From Methylobacterium segetis (lineage in GTDB: Bacteria; Pseudomonadota; Alphaproteobacteria; Rhizobiales; Beijerinckiaceae): 64,000 bases of DNA. The stretch covers positions 20,828 to 84,827 of the forward strand of contig NZ_SMNT01000007.1 of the NCBI RefSeq assembly GCF_004348265.1. The letters run 5' to 3'. A program made the translations under genes and the position numbers. Positions 28,785-38,800 of this stretch are shown here, piece by piece (positions within the stretch are counted from its first letter, which is position 1; every line of letters starts with the position of its first letter). Under the pieces are notes generated by a model that saw only the letters and a program-made list of their open reading frames with translations, ran no database searches and was not told the DNA's origin.

Positions 28785-30833
28785 ATGAGCGGGCAGGCAG
28801 CGATCGCCGAGGTGAAGCGCGACAAGCCGTGGATCATCCGGACCTATGCCGGGCACTCGACGGCCGCGGATTCGAACAAGCTCTACCGCGGCAACCTCGC
28901 CAAGGGGCAGACCGGCCTCTCGGTGGCCTTCGACCTGCCGACCCAGACCGGCTACGACCCGGACCACGAGCTCGCCCGCGGCGAGGTCGGCAAGGTCGGC
29001 GTCTCGATCGCGCATCTCGGCGACATGCGGACCCTGTTCGACCAGATCCCGCTCGCGCAGATGAACACCTCGATGACCATCAACGCGACGGCGCCCTGGC
29101 TGCTGTCGCTCTACCTCGCGGTGGCCGAGGAGCAGGGCGCGCCGATCTCGGCCCTGCAGGGCACGACGCAGAACGACATCATCAAGGAGTACCTGTCGCG
29201 CGGGACCTACGTGTTCCCGCCGGCTCCCAGCCTGCGGCTGACCAAGGACGTGATCCTGTTCACGACCAAGGAAGTGCCGAAGTGGAACCCGATGAACGTC
29301 TGCTCCTACCATCTGCAGGAGGCGGGGGCGACGCCGGTCCAGGAACTCTCCTACGCGCTGGCCATCGCCATCGCCGTGCTCGACACGGTGCGCGACGACC
29401 CCGAATTCGACGAGGCGAGCTTCGCCGACGTGTTCGGCCGGATCTCGTTCTTCGTGAATGCGGGCCTGCGCTTCGTCACCGAGATCTGCAAGATGCGGGC
29501 GTTCTCCGAGCTCTGGGACGAGATCGCGCAGGAGCGCTACGGCATCACCGACCCGAAGAAGCGCATCTTCCGCTACGGCGTGCAGGTGAATTCCCTCGGG
29601 CTCACCGAGCAGCAGCCGGAGAACAACGTCCACCGCATCCTGATCGAGATGCTGGCGGTGACGCTCTCGAAGCGCGCGCGGGCGCGCGCCGTGCAGCTCC
29701 CCGCCTGGAACGAGGCACTCGGCCTGCCGCGCCCCTGGGACCAGCAATGGTCGATGCGGATGCAGCAGATCCTCGCCTTCGAGACCGATCTCCTCGAATA
29801 CGACGACATCTTCGACGGCTCGCGCGTGATCGACGCGAAGGTCGAGGCGCTGAAGGCCGAGACCCGGGCGGAGCTGGAGCGGATCGGCGGTATCGGCGGC
29901 GCGGTCGCGGCCGTGGAGACGGGGGCGCTCAAGCGCGCGCTCGTCGAATCGAACGCCAAGCGCATCTCGGCGATCGAGGCGGGCGAGCAGATCGTCGTCG
30001 GCGTCAACAAGTGGCAGAGCGGCGAGCCCTCGCCGCTGACGGCGGGCGAGGGCGCGATCTTCACCGTCTCCGAGACGGTCGAGATGGAGGCCGAGCAGCG
30101 CATCCGCGCCTGGCGCGCCGAGCGCGACCAGGGAGCCGTCGACACGGCGCTGGCGGATCTGGAGCAGGCCGCGCGCTCGGGCGCCAACATCATGCCGGTC
30201 TCGATCGCCGCGGCGAAGGCCGGCGTCACCACGGGCGAGTGGGGCGAGCGGCTGCGGCAGGTCTTCGGCGAGTACCGGGCGCCGACCGGCGTGACCCTGG
30301 AGACGGTCTCGGCCGGCGCGGCCGAGGAGGCGCGCCTGCTCATCGCCGATCTCGGCGAGCGCCTCGGCGAGACCCCGAAGCTCGTCGTCGGCAAGCCCGG
30401 CCTCGACGGCCACTCGAACGGCGCCGAGCAGATCGCGCTGCGCGCCCGCGACGTCGGCTTCGACGTGACCTACGACGGCATCCGCCAGACGCCGACCGAG
30501 ATCGTCGCCAAGGCGAAGGAGACGGGTGCCCACGTCGTCGGCCTCTCGATCCTGTCCGGAAGCCACGTGCCGCTGGTGCGCGACGTGAAGGCGAAGCTCC
30601 GCGAGGCCGGGCTCGACCACGTTCCGGTGGTCGTCGGCGGCATCATCTCGCCGGAGGACGAACTGGTCCTCAAGAACATGGGCGTGCAGGCGGTCTACAC
30701 GCCGAAGGACTACGCCATCGACCGGATCATGGTCGGCCTCGCCAAGGTCGTGGAGAAGTCCCTCGACACCGCCAAGTCCCGCCGCCAGGACGGCCAAGCC
30801 CGCACCGGCGAGGGCGCGGCCCAGGTCTACTGA
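28785..30833 (+). CDS. ecm: ethylmalonyl-CoA mutase
   Basis: B12-dependent mutase (682 residues) converting ethylmalonyl-CoA to methylsuccinyl-CoA; known as MeaA in M. extorquens. The N-terminal substrate domain has KPWIIRTYAGHSTAADSNKLYRGNLA and QTGLSVAFDLPTQTGYDPDHELARGEVG; the C-terminal B12 domain (from about 535) has KPGLDGHSNGAEQIALRA with the cobalt-ligand histidine His543. The SNGAEQIA variant following DGH separates it from methylmalonyl-CoA mutase (DGHDRGAKVIA), supporting Ecm. ATG 28785 with GGAG just upstream is preferred to 28746. Divergent to ccr, an arrangement that groups the two pathway-specific enzymes. Confidence 0.93.
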   Translation: MSGQAAIAEVKRDKPWIIRTYAGHSTAADSNKLYRGNLAKGQTGLSVAFDLPTQTGYDPDHELARGEVGKVGVSIAHLGDMRTLFDQIPLAQMNTSMTINATAPWLLSLYLAVAEEQGAPISALQGTTQNDIIKEYLSRGTYVFPPAPSLRLTKDVILFTTKEVPKWNPMNVCSYHLQEAGATPVQELSYALAIAIAVLDTVRDDPEFDEASFADVFGRISFFVNAGLRFVTEICKMRAFSELWDEIAQERYGITDPKKRIFRYGVQVNSLGLTEQQPENNVHRILIEMLAVTLSKRARARAVQLPAWNEALGLPRPWDQQWSMRMQQILAFETDLLEYDDIFDGSRVIDAKVEALKAETRAELERIGGIGGAVAAVETGALKRALVESNAKRISAIEAGEQIVVGVNKWQSGEPSPLTAGEGAIFTVSETVEMEAEQRIRAWRAERDQGAVDTALADLEQAARSGANIMPVSIAAAKAGVTTGEWGERLRQVFGEYRAPTGVTLETVSAGAAEEARLLIADLGERLGETPKLVVGKPGLDGHSNGAEQIALRARDVGFDVTYDGIRQTPTEIVAKAKETGAHVVGLSILSGSHVPLVRDVKAKLREAGLDHVPVVVGGIISPEDELVLKNMGVQAVYTPKDYAIDRIMVGLAKVVEKSLDTAKSRRQDGQARTGEGAAQVY

Positions 30834-30881
30834 CGGCGCGCCGCGGTCGGCGATGAAAGCGGAGAGGGTGAGGTCCGGGCC

Positions 30882-31805
30882 TTGAGCGCACCGCTCGTCG
30901 CACTGACCGGGGCAACCGGGTTCATCGGCCGTCACCTGCTGCGCTCGCTCTCGGCCCGGGGCTTCCGGGTGCGGGTGCTCCTGCGGCGGCCGGTCGAGGT
31001 GCCGGACGGCGCGGCGAGCGCCGTCGTCGGCGACCTCACCCGGCCGATGAACATGGCGGCGGCGCTCTCGGACGTCGACGCGGTGGTGCATTCGGCCGGC
31101 ATCGCCCACCCGATGTCGGGGGCGCCCGAGGACGATTACCGCACCCTCAACACGGAGGCGACGCGCCGCCTCGCCGAGGCCGCCGCCCGCGCGAAGGTGC
31201 GCCGCTTCGTCTTCCTCTCCTCGATCCGGGCGCAGTGCGGGGCCGGCGCGAGCGGCATCGTCACCGAGGCCGACGAGGCCGCGCCGACCGAGGCCTACGG
31301 GCGCTCGAAGCTCGATGCGGAGCGGGCGCTCGCGGAGGCCGACCTCGACTGGGTGGCGCTGCGCCCGGTCCTCGTCTACGGCGCCGGCGTGAAGGGCAAC
31401 ATGGCCGAGCTCCTGCGGCTCGCCAGGCTGCCCTATCCGCTCCCGCTAGGCGGCTTGCGCGAGCGGCGCTCGCTCGTCTCGGTAGAGAGCCTCGCCGGGG
31501 CGGTCGAGACCGTGCTGCGGACGGGCGCGCCGCTGCGGCGGCCGATGATCGTCGCCGATCCCGACGCCCTCTCGCTCCCTGAGATGATCGCGGCGCTCCG
31601 CCACGGGCTCGGGCGCGGCCCCGGCCTGCTGCCGATGCCGGCGCCGCTCCTGGGCCTCGCCTGCCGGATGGCGGGGCGCCCCGACGCCTATGCCAGCCTC
31701 TCCACGAGCCTCGTCGCCCGGTCGGACGGGCTCACGGCACTCGGCTGGACACCGGCGGCGACCTCCCGAGAGGGGCTCGCGGCGCTGGCGCGCGCGACGG
31801 CCTGA
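30882..31805 (+). CDS. NAD-dependent epimerase/dehydratase (extended SDR)
   Basis: SDR-type sugar-nucleotide or nucleoside-diphosphate enzyme of 307 residues. Nucleotide loop GATGFIG at residue 10, active-site YGRSK near 141 with FLSSI before it, as in UDP-sugar 4-epimerases and dehydratases. The substrate is unknown. TTG start at 30882 with GAGG eight bases before. It follows ecm after 48 bases and may be read through with it. Confidence 0.8.
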   Translation: MSAPLVALTGATGFIGRHLLRSLSARGFRVRVLLRRPVEVPDGAASAVVGDLTRPMNMAAALSDVDAVVHSAGIAHPMSGAPEDDYRTLNTEATRRLAEAAARAKVRRFVFLSSIRAQCGAGASGIVTEADEAAPTEAYGRSKLDAERALAEADLDWVALRPVLVYGAGVKGNMAELLRLARLPYPLPLGGLRERRSLVSVESLAGAVETVLRTGAPLRRPMIVADPDALSLPEMIAALRHGLGRGPGLLPMPAPLLGLACRMAGRPDAYASLSTSLVARSDGLTALGWTPAATSREGLAALARATA

Positions 31806-31811
31806 AACGGG

Positions 31812-32153
31812 CTAATCCGCCGCGCGGGCGGCCTTGCCGGCGAGCGACACGTAGAAGCCGAGCCCGTCCTGCGCGGGAAGCGTCTGGAGCCGCTCGATCA
31901 GGCCGCGCTTCTTCGCGTCGAGGAGGAGGCGGCCTGCCGGCTGGAACAGGGTTTCGCCGCCGCCCTCCGGCGGCGGGTCGAGACGGATCGCCACCGTCTT
32001 TCCCTTCGCGAAGCGGCTTCGCTCCAGCATGTCCTTGAGCGACGCTTCCGCGGTCGGGCGATTGGTGCCCCGCAGGTCGAGCACCGATTCCGCGTCGGTG
32101 AGGCCGAGGGAGCCGCGCAGCTTGTCGGCGTAGAAATCTTCGAAGTGGGGCAA
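31812..32153 (-). CDS. hypothetical protein with degenerate Smr-like fold
   Basis: Protein of 113 residues. The stretch from about residue 24 (VLDLRGTNRPTAEASLKDML, then KTVAIRLD and AGRLLLDAKKRGLIERLQTL... GFYVSLAG) follows the strand-helix order of Smr domains, but the diagnostic DLHG is DLRG and the TGKG loop is absent, so nuclease function is not expected. The gene ends six bases from the convergent SDR gene. The resemblance is mine by eye and could be chance; no other family is recognised. Confidence 0.5.
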   Translation of the reverse strand: MPHFEDFYADKLRGSLGLTDAESVLDLRGTNRPTAEASLKDMLERSRFAKGKTVAIRLDPPPEGGGETLFQPAGRLLLDAKKRGLIERLQTLPAQDGLGFYVSLAGKAARAAD

Positions 32154-32180
32154 GGGCAGGGACCTGGGTTTGCGCAGCGG

Positions 32181-32459
32181 TCAGGGATCAAGGCCCGCGT
32201 CGATCGCGGAAACCGGGAGGCTCGCGGCCGGTTCGGGCAGATCGATCGTGCCATCGAGGCCGGCCGAGACGAAGGCCCATGTCGCGCCGGAGCGGCGGAT
32301 CAGATCCGCCGTGATCTGCCGATGCCGCTCGGAAGGGGGCGACATCAGGAGGGCCTCGCCGTCGATCAGCTCCCAGCGATCACCCTCGGGCGCCGCTTCG
32401 AGCATCGCCAGGAAACCGTCGATCCGCAGACGCGCATCGCGTCGGACGGCCAGTACCAT
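32181..32459 (-). pseudogene. internally deleted Uma2-family nuclease remnant
   Basis: A 92-residue frame. Residues 1-47 match the start of Uma2 (DUF820) restriction-like proteins (RWELIDGEALLMSPPSERHRQITADLI). The last 25 residues (LDGTIDLPEPAASLPVSAIDAG) match their C-terminal strand. The middle of about 100 residues with the D/ExK catalytic core is missing, and the two ends are joined in frame through about 15 residues. A full-length member has about 190 residues. It therefore looks like an in-frame deletion remnant, not an active enzyme. It lies beside the Smr-like gene in the only scar-like stretch here. Confidence 0.6.
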
Positions 32460-32563
32460 CGCACTCTCCCGATCCTCGGCGGGAGCTTATCACTCGCTGC
32501 GAATGCGCGACAGGCATTCGCGGCTGGCGGGGTGCGCGTCGCGCCCCGCCAGTCCGTTCGGCC

Positions 32564-34009
32564 TCAGCCGTGCACCAGCACGTTGCGGAACTGCCAGGGG
32601 TCGCTCGCGTCGATGTCCTCGGGGAAGAGGCCCGGCCGGTCGGTGAGCGGCGTCCAGTCCGTGTAGACGCCGACGACGGGGCCGAGATACGGCGTCTGCA
32701 CCTCGAGGCAGCGGCGGAAGTCGATCTCGTCGGCCTCGACGATGCCGGCCTCCGGGTTCTCCAGCGCCCAGACCATGCCGGCGAGCACGGCGCTCGTCAC
32801 CTGAAGGCCGGTGGCGTTCTGATAGGGGGCGACCCGGCGCGTCTCCTCGATCGAGAGCTGCGAGCCGTACCAGTAGGCGTTCCTGGCATGGCCGTAGACG
32901 AGCACGCCGAGCTCGTCGATCCCGTCCACGATCTCGTTCTCGTCGAGGATGTGGTGCTCCTCCTGCACCTTGCCGGCATTGCCGAACATCTCGTGCAGGG
33001 ACAGCACCGCCTCGTTGCAGGGGTGATAGGCGTAGTGGCAGGTCGGCCGGTAGACGACGGTCGCGCCCTCCCTCACCGAGTAATAGTCGGCGATCGAGAT
33101 CGCCTCGTTGTGGGTCACGAGGAAGCCGAACTGCGACTGGGCGGTCGGGGTCCAGGAGCGCACGCGGGTATCGGCGCCCGGCTGGAGCAGGTAGATCGCG
33201 CAGCGCGTGCCCTTCTCCTGCTCGCGCGCGTTGTCGGGCTTCCAGGTCTCGTGGGTGCCCCAGCCGAGCTCGGCCGGCTGGTTGCCCTCGGAGACGAAGC
33301 CCTCGACCGACCACGTGTTGACGAAGACCCCCATCGGCTTCTCGGACTTGGCGCGCTGGGTGTCGCGCTCGGCGATGTGGATGCCCTTGACGCCGAGGTC
33401 CCTCATCAGAGCCGCCCATTCCTCGCGGCTCGTCGGCTCCGGCCGGGACAGGCCGGTATCGGCCGCGATGTTGAGGAGCGCCTGCTTGACGAACCACGAC
33501 ACCATGCCGGGATTGGCGCCGCAGCAGGACACGGCCGTCGGGCCGCCGGGGCTCGCGGCACGGGCGTCGAGGATCTGCTGGCGGAGGGCGTAGTTGGTGC
33601 GGTCGCCCTGGCTCTTCGTCTTGTCGAAGTAGAAGCCCGGCCAGGGCTCGGCCACCGTGTCGATGTAGAGCGCGCCGAGCTCACGGCAGAGCTCCATGAT
33701 GGCGCGGGAGGAGGTGTCGACCGAGAGGTTCACGCAGAATCCCTGGCCGCCGCCCTCGGTGAGGAGGGGGGTCAGGATCGCCCGGTAATTCTCCTTGGTC
33801 AGCGCCACCTTCTCGAAGCGCAGACCATGCTTCTCGGCCAGCGCCCGGTCCTTGTCGGAGGGGTCGATCACCGTGAAACGGGCCTTGTCGTAGGCGAAAT
33901 GACGCTCGATCAAGGGAAGCGTGCCGCGGCCGATCGAGCCGAACCCGATCATCACGATGGGACCGCTGATGCGGCCATGGACGGGGTGCTGGGTCGAAGG
34001 GTCGGTCAT
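32564..34009 (-). CDS. hss: homospermidine synthase
   Basis: NAD-dependent enzyme of 481 residues (usual length) making homospermidine from putrescine or spermidine, the main long-chain polyamine of many alphaproteobacteria. N-terminal nucleotide fold IVMIGFGSIGRGTLPLIERHF, the YIDTVAEPWPGFYFD block and SCCGANPGMVSWFVKQALLN are strongly family-like. ATG at 34009 gives MTDPSTQHPVHGRISGP; upstream in-frame codons are not supported. Single-gene unit with a 288-base upstream gap holding a candidate promoter for the next small gene. Confidence 0.93.
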   Translation of the reverse strand: MTDPSTQHPVHGRISGPIVMIGFGSIGRGTLPLIERHFAYDKARFTVIDPSDKDRALAEKHGLRFEKVALTKENYRAILTPLLTEGGGQGFCVNLSVDTSSRAIMELCRELGALYIDTVAEPWPGFYFDKTKSQGDRTNYALRQQILDARAASPGGPTAVSCCGANPGMVSWFVKQALLNIAADTGLSRPEPTSREEWAALMRDLGVKGIHIAERDTQRAKSEKPMGVFVNTWSVEGFVSEGNQPAELGWGTHETWKPDNAREQEKGTRCAIYLLQPGADTRVRSWTPTAQSQFGFLVTHNEAISIADYYSVREGATVVYRPTCHYAYHPCNEAVLSLHEMFGNAGKVQEEHHILDENEIVDGIDELGVLVYGHARNAYWYGSQLSIEETRRVAPYQNATGLQVTSAVLAGMVWALENPEAGIVEADEIDFRRCLEVQTPYLGPVVGVYTDWTPLTDRPGLFPEDIDASDPWQFRNVLVHG

Positions 34010-34297
34010 CGGGCGGGCAATCCTTCCTCTCACGTCGCTTCGTCGGGAGAAGCGGCGTCCATAAGCAGTGGACATGACGAATGAGCGACGCGCTCACTGG
34101 CGCCTCAAACCCCTGCGGTCAACCGCCGGGAAGCCTGCAGGTGTGAAGACTTCGTTGCCGACGCATGAGCCCGCTGCATGGCGGGTCTCCCTGCCGTCGC
34201 GTTGCAGGGTCGGGCAGCAGACAGCATATTGCATTGCAACATAAACCGAAAATCCGGCGGAAACGCCCGCGCGCGGCCCTCTCTCATGGAGCCTCCC

Positions 34298-34474
34298 ATG
34301 CTCGCGGTACTCGTCTCGAACATTGCCCGTCCCGTCGAGGAGCCCCTCGACCGCGATCCCGGCTTCCTCACCCTCGCCGCCTCGATCCTCCGTGCCCTCC
34401 GCCGCGGGCACGAGGCCGCGTTCGCGCGGCGCTGCGCCCAGGCTCGGGGGCACCGCTTCGACGCGGCTTTCTGA
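34298..34474 (+). CDS. small hypothetical protein
   Basis: An open frame of 58 residues starting at ATG with GGAG six bases before it. N-terminus MLAVLVSNIARPVEEPLDRDPGFL, then a basic amphipathic tail. I recognise no family. A sigma-70-like pair TTGCAG-N17-CATATT lies upstream at 34202-34230, suggesting independent expression. Real status is uncertain; the good ribosome site is the main support. Confidence 0.45.
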   Translation: MLAVLVSNIARPVEEPLDRDPGFLTLAASILRALRRGHEAAFARRCAQARGHRFDAAF

Positions 34475-34589
34475 AGCGCCGAGCCGCTGAGGGAAACCGG
34501 CGGCCCGCGATTGCGTCGCGGCGCCGGGGCGGTTAGGCGGCATTCCCGAGTGGCGACGCTCTCACGCGTCGCGCCGGGGGACCCGCCGT

Positions 34590-35267
34590 ATGAAGCCGAT
34601 CCGCGCGATCCGCACCTTCACCCTGATCGGGGCGCTCGCCCTCCTGCCCTGCGCGATGGGTGCGGGCGCTCACGCGCAGGAGGATGCTCCGGCCCCCGAG
34701 AGCCCGGCACCGGCCGCCAAGCCGAAACCCAAGCCGCAGCCGCGCAAGCCCGCGCCGAAGCCCGCCGAGGCCGCGCCGAAGCCGGTGGACACCCCGGCCG
34801 CGGCGAGCGGGGTCGCTTGGCCCGCGGGCGCCGCGGCGGTGAGCGAGACCTACGACAACTGGACCGTGAACTGCAGCCGCGAGAACGCGGCCACGCAATG
34901 CACGATGACGCAGAGCCAGGGCGACCGGACGACCGGGCGGCGGCAATTCGCCATCGAGCTGAAGGCGCCGAAGGACGGCCGCTCGGAGGGGCTGATCCTG
35001 ATGCCGTTCGGCCTCTCGATCGAGCCCGGCGTCACGTTCAAGCTCGATGAGACCGTACTCGGCAAGGGCGCGCCCTACCTCGCCTGCGGGTCGGAGGGTT
35101 GCATCGTCCCGATCAGCTTCCCGACGCTCGCCACCGACGCCATGAAGACGGCGCAGAAGCTCACGATCACCGCCCCGCGGCCGGAGGGGCAGGAGCCGAC
35201 CGTGGTCACGGTGCCGCTCGCGGGCTTCGCCGCCGCCTTCGCGCGGGCGATCGCCTTCACCAGCTAA
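34590..35267 (+). CDS. invasion-associated locus B (IalB) family exported protein
   Basis: Periplasmic protein of 225 residues. Signal peptide at residues 1-30 (ALALLPCAMGAGAHAQ), a proline/lysine/alanine-rich spacer (35-75, PKPKPQPRKPAPKPAEAAPKP), then the IalB domain (85-225) with WTVNCSR and the LACGSEGCIVPI cysteine motif. IalB-like proteins are common in Rhizobiales; the function is not established outside Bartonella invasion. The PK-rich linker may tether it near the cell wall. Followed by a further exported small protein after 48 bases. Confidence 0.85.
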   Translation: MKPIRAIRTFTLIGALALLPCAMGAGAHAQEDAPAPESPAPAAKPKPKPQPRKPAPKPAEAAPKPVDTPAAASGVAWPAGAAAVSETYDNWTVNCSRENAATQCTMTQSQGDRTTGRRQFAIELKAPKDGRSEGLILMPFGLSIEPGVTFKLDETVLGKGAPYLACGSEGCIVPISFPTLATDAMKTAQKLTITAPRPEGQEPTVVTVPLAGFAAAFARAIAFTS

Positions 35268-35314
35268 TGCGGGCGCGGGCCCGGCCACCGATCGACGGAC
35301 GAGGGTGAAAACAG

Positions 35315-35683
35315 ATGCGCGGATGGATCATCGTCGCCCTGCTCGGGCTGCTCGCCGGGCCTCTGGCGGCGCAGGAGGCGCCCTCCGAGCCGGGTCCGCC
35401 CTCCAAGGCCGACCGGCAGCGGAACAACGCCGCCAAGCTCGCGGGCCTCGCTGCCTTCGTCGACGCGTCTTGTCCCGGGCTCAAGGCCGATCCCGACAGG
35501 CTCGAGATGGCCGTGACCAGGCTCGGCATCGATCCGACCGAGCTGACGCAGGGTGACCTCCACCTGCGGGTGAAGGCCTACACCGAGATCTACCAGAAGG
35601 ATGCGGAGGCGAGTTGCCAGCGCGCTGTCGAAACCTTCGGCGAATCCGGTCGGGCGATTCCCGGCCTGATCATCAGGAAGTGA
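35315..35683 (+). CDS. small exported hypothetical protein
   Basis: Secreted protein of 122 residues with a clean signal peptide (MRGWIIVALLGLLAGPLAA, cleavage near AQE). The mature part has two cysteines (DASCPGL and EASCQRAV) and is largely helical; no known domain is recognised. It follows the IalB-family gene on the same strand and is likely in the same transcript. A CtrA-like box lies immediately downstream, in the next gap. Confidence 0.65.
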   Translation: MRGWIIVALLGLLAGPLAAQEAPSEPGPPSKADRQRNNAAKLAGLAAFVDASCPGLKADPDRLEMAVTRLGIDPTELTQGDLHLRVKAYTEIYQKDAEASCQRAVETFGESGRAIPGLIIRK

Positions 35684-35726
35684 ACGTCGCGCGGCCGCCC
35701 GTCCCCGCGGCGCGTGCGCGGCGCGA

Positions 35727-35741
35727 TTAAGCCGCCGTTAT
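35727..35741. promoter_or_regulatory. CtrA-like box before the 1,111-residue exported protein
   Basis: TTAA-N7-TTAT (TTAAGCCGCCGTTAT), one base from the CtrA full site TTAA-N7-TTAA, about 80-115 bases upstream of the possible starts of the large gene. The spacer is exactly seven bases. Ties that gene to the motility/cell-cycle regulon if functional. Confidence 0.4.
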
Positions 35742-35819
35742 CCCTGCTCAGGCACAGTCCGAACCCGAAATGACGTTCCGGCGCAGCGCCCCAGGCCGGG
35801 GTGCCCGCCGCTCTCGGGT

Positions 35820-38800
35820 GTGGCGTTCGCGATGGCGGCTGGGCTCGCAACAGGCATGCGGAGGCGCGCGGCTCTGGCCGCGCTCGGCCTCGCCCTGTGC
35901 CTGCCCGGCGGCGCGGCGGAGGCGGCGCGTCTCCTCGCGGCCAAGGGCAGCCAGCCGGACCGCTACGGACGCATCGCGCTCACCTTCGACGCGCCGGTCT
36001 CGGTCCGGGCGAAGATGCTCGGCACGGTGCTGGTGCTGAGCTACGGCGAGCGCGTGCAGGGCGGGGCGGAACGCCTCGCGGCCGAATTGCCGGCCTACGT
36101 CACTACGGTGCGGCGCGACCCCGACGGCAGCGGCCTGCGGCTCGCCCTCCAGAGATCCTACCGCGTCAACGTTCAGGAGGCCGGCGAGCAGGTCTTCATC
36201 GACCTTCTGCCGGAGGGCTGGTCCGGCCTGCCGCCCCCGTTGCCACCCGAGGTCGTGGCGGAACTCGCCCGCCGGGTGCAGCGGGCGGAAGCCGCGCTCA
36301 AGGCTGCCACGCCGGCGCCGGTTCGCAAGGCGCTCGCGGTCGAGGTGGCCCATCTGCCCGCCCTGACCCGCCTCTCGCTGCGCCTGCCGCCGGGCACGGA
36401 GACCTCCTCCGAGCCCGCCGGCCCGGCGACGCGGATCCGCATCGCAGGCCCCTGGCGCATCGACGGGGCGGAGATCCGCGGGCGCACGAAACCCGCCGCG
36501 TCGAACGTCACCGTCGAGGAGGAGGAGGGCGCCGCCGCCCTCCTCGTGACGCCGGGCGAGGGCTACCTCCTGACGACCGAGCGCGACGACGACGGCCTGA
36601 CGATCGACCTCGCGCCCCGCACGCCCTCGCCGCGTCAGGCCGCGGCGCTGCCTCAGCCGGTCGCGCCGGCCTCGCCCTCCGAGCCCGGCACCGCGGCCGT
36701 TCAACAGGCCGCCAAGCCGGAGGTCCGCCCGGCCCCGAGCGCCCCCCCGCCCTCGGATCCGGTGCGGGCGGCCGGGGACGGCCTCGTCTTCGCCTTTCGC
36801 AAGATCCCGCCCGCCGCCCTGTTCGAGCGGGCGGGCGTCACGACCCTCGTGTTCGAGACGGACGAGGCGGTGGCCGCCCCCGATGGTTCGCGCCTCGGCC
36901 TCACCCTCCTCGGCGAGCCGAAGCGGACGGGCGGCGTGGTGGCCCTGAGATTTGCCGCGCCGCCCGGCCGCCTCGTCGACCTGCTGCCCGTCGGGCCGGC
37001 CCAGGGTCCGGGCGGCTGGGAACTCGTCACCGGCGAGACCCTGAGCCCGAGCGAATCCCTCGTCGCCGCCCGCACCGGTGCGGGCGCCCGCTTCGGCATC
37101 GGGCTCAGGCTGCCCGAGCCCGGCAGCGCCACCTGGCTCGATCTCGACGGCGAGCGGGTGGCCGTGGTGACGAGCCGCGCCCGCAGGCCGGCCGGCGTCG
37201 CCAAGCGTCAGCGCTTCGTGGATTTCGAGCTGCTCCCGAGCCGCCTCGGCGTCGCGGTGGCGGCGCAGGCCGACGACCTCGTCGTGCGACCGGACATCGA
37301 CGGCGTCGGCATCGGCCGGGAGGGCGGCCTCGCCGTCTCGACCGTCATGCGCGACCCGGAGGTCGCCGTGGGGCCGGTCGGGACGCTCGCCGTCGAGCGC
37401 AACGCCTGGGAGCTGGCGCGCCGCGGCGACGTGCGCGAGACCCTGCGCGAGCGCACCCGCGCGATCCTCGACGCCACCGTGGCGATGCGGGGCCCGCCGC
37501 GGCTCGACCTCGCACGAGCCCTCCTCGCCAACGGCCTCGACCCGGAGGCCCTGGCCGTGCTCGGCGCGGCGGCCGCCGACGATCCCGTTCTCGCCGGACA
37601 GCGCGAGGTCGCGATCCTGAGCGGCCTCGCCTCCGCCCGGATCGGCCGCGCCGCCGAGGCCAAGCGCATCCTCGGCTCGGACAGCCTCGCCCAGGACCCC
37701 GAGGCCGCGCTCTGGCGCGGCTTCGCGGAGGCCCAGGCGGGGCGCTGGGTCGACGCCGACAACGCCTTCCGCGCCGCCGGGACCCTCGTCGAGCGCTATC
37801 CCGAGGACCTGCAGGGCCCGCTCAGGGCGGCCATGATCGAGGCGGCGATCGAGACGGGCGACCTGGAGAGCGCGAGCCGGGCGCTCGTCGCCGTCGGGCG
37901 GCTCTCCTCGACGCCCCTGGTCCGGGACCGGCTCGCTCTCCTGCGCGGCCGGATGGAGGAGGCGACGGGCCAGACCGTCGCCGCCCTCGCCACCTACGAG
38001 CGACTGGGCGCGGAGGGCGAGCGGCCGGTCGCGGTCGCCGCGAGCCTGCGCAACACGCTCCTCGCCCAGGCGACCGGAAAGCTCCCCGCCAAGGCGGCGA
38101 TCGAGCGCCTGGAGCGCGAGGCGATCACGTGGCACGGCGGCGAGACCGAAGACGCCATGACCGCGGGGCTCGCCCATCTCTACGCCGAGACCGGCCGCTA
38201 CCGCGAGGCCTTCCAGGCGACGCGGCGGGCCAACGCGACGGCACCCGATTCCGCCGTCTCGCGCAGCCTCCATGCCGAGGCACAGGCCCTGTTCGACGAC
38301 CTCTTCCTCGGACCGCTCGCCGACAGGATGTCGGGCGTGGAGGCGGTGGCGCTCTACTTCGACTTCAAGGACTTCGCCCCGATCGGCCGGCGCGGCGACG
38401 AGATCGTGCGACGGCTCGCCGACCGGCTCGTGGGGCTCGACCTGCTCGACTCGGCGGCCGAGCTCCTGCAGCATCAGGTCGACAACCGCCTCACCGGGGC
38501 CGCGCGGGCCGGCGTCGCCGCACGCCTCGCCGCGATCCGCCTGATGGACGGGAAGCCCCTGATGGCGCTCGAGGTCCTGGAGGCGACCCACCTGCCCGAA
38601 TTGCCGGCCGGGCTCACCCGGGCGCGCGGCCTGATCCGCGCCCGCGCCCTGTCGGACCTCTCCCGCACCGATCTGGCGCTCGAGACCATCGAGGGCGACA
38701 TGGCGCCGGATGCGCAGCGCCTGCGCGCCGACATCCTGTGGGGTGCCCGCCGCTGGCGGGAGGCGGGCGAGGCGCACGAGGCGCTCCTCGGCGAGGTCTG

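Noticed and set aside
28716..31109. A 797-codon minus-strand frame opposite ecm
   Set aside because: Antisense shadow of the highly conserved ethylmalonyl-CoA mutase, His/Arg/Asp-rich and with no recognisable domain.
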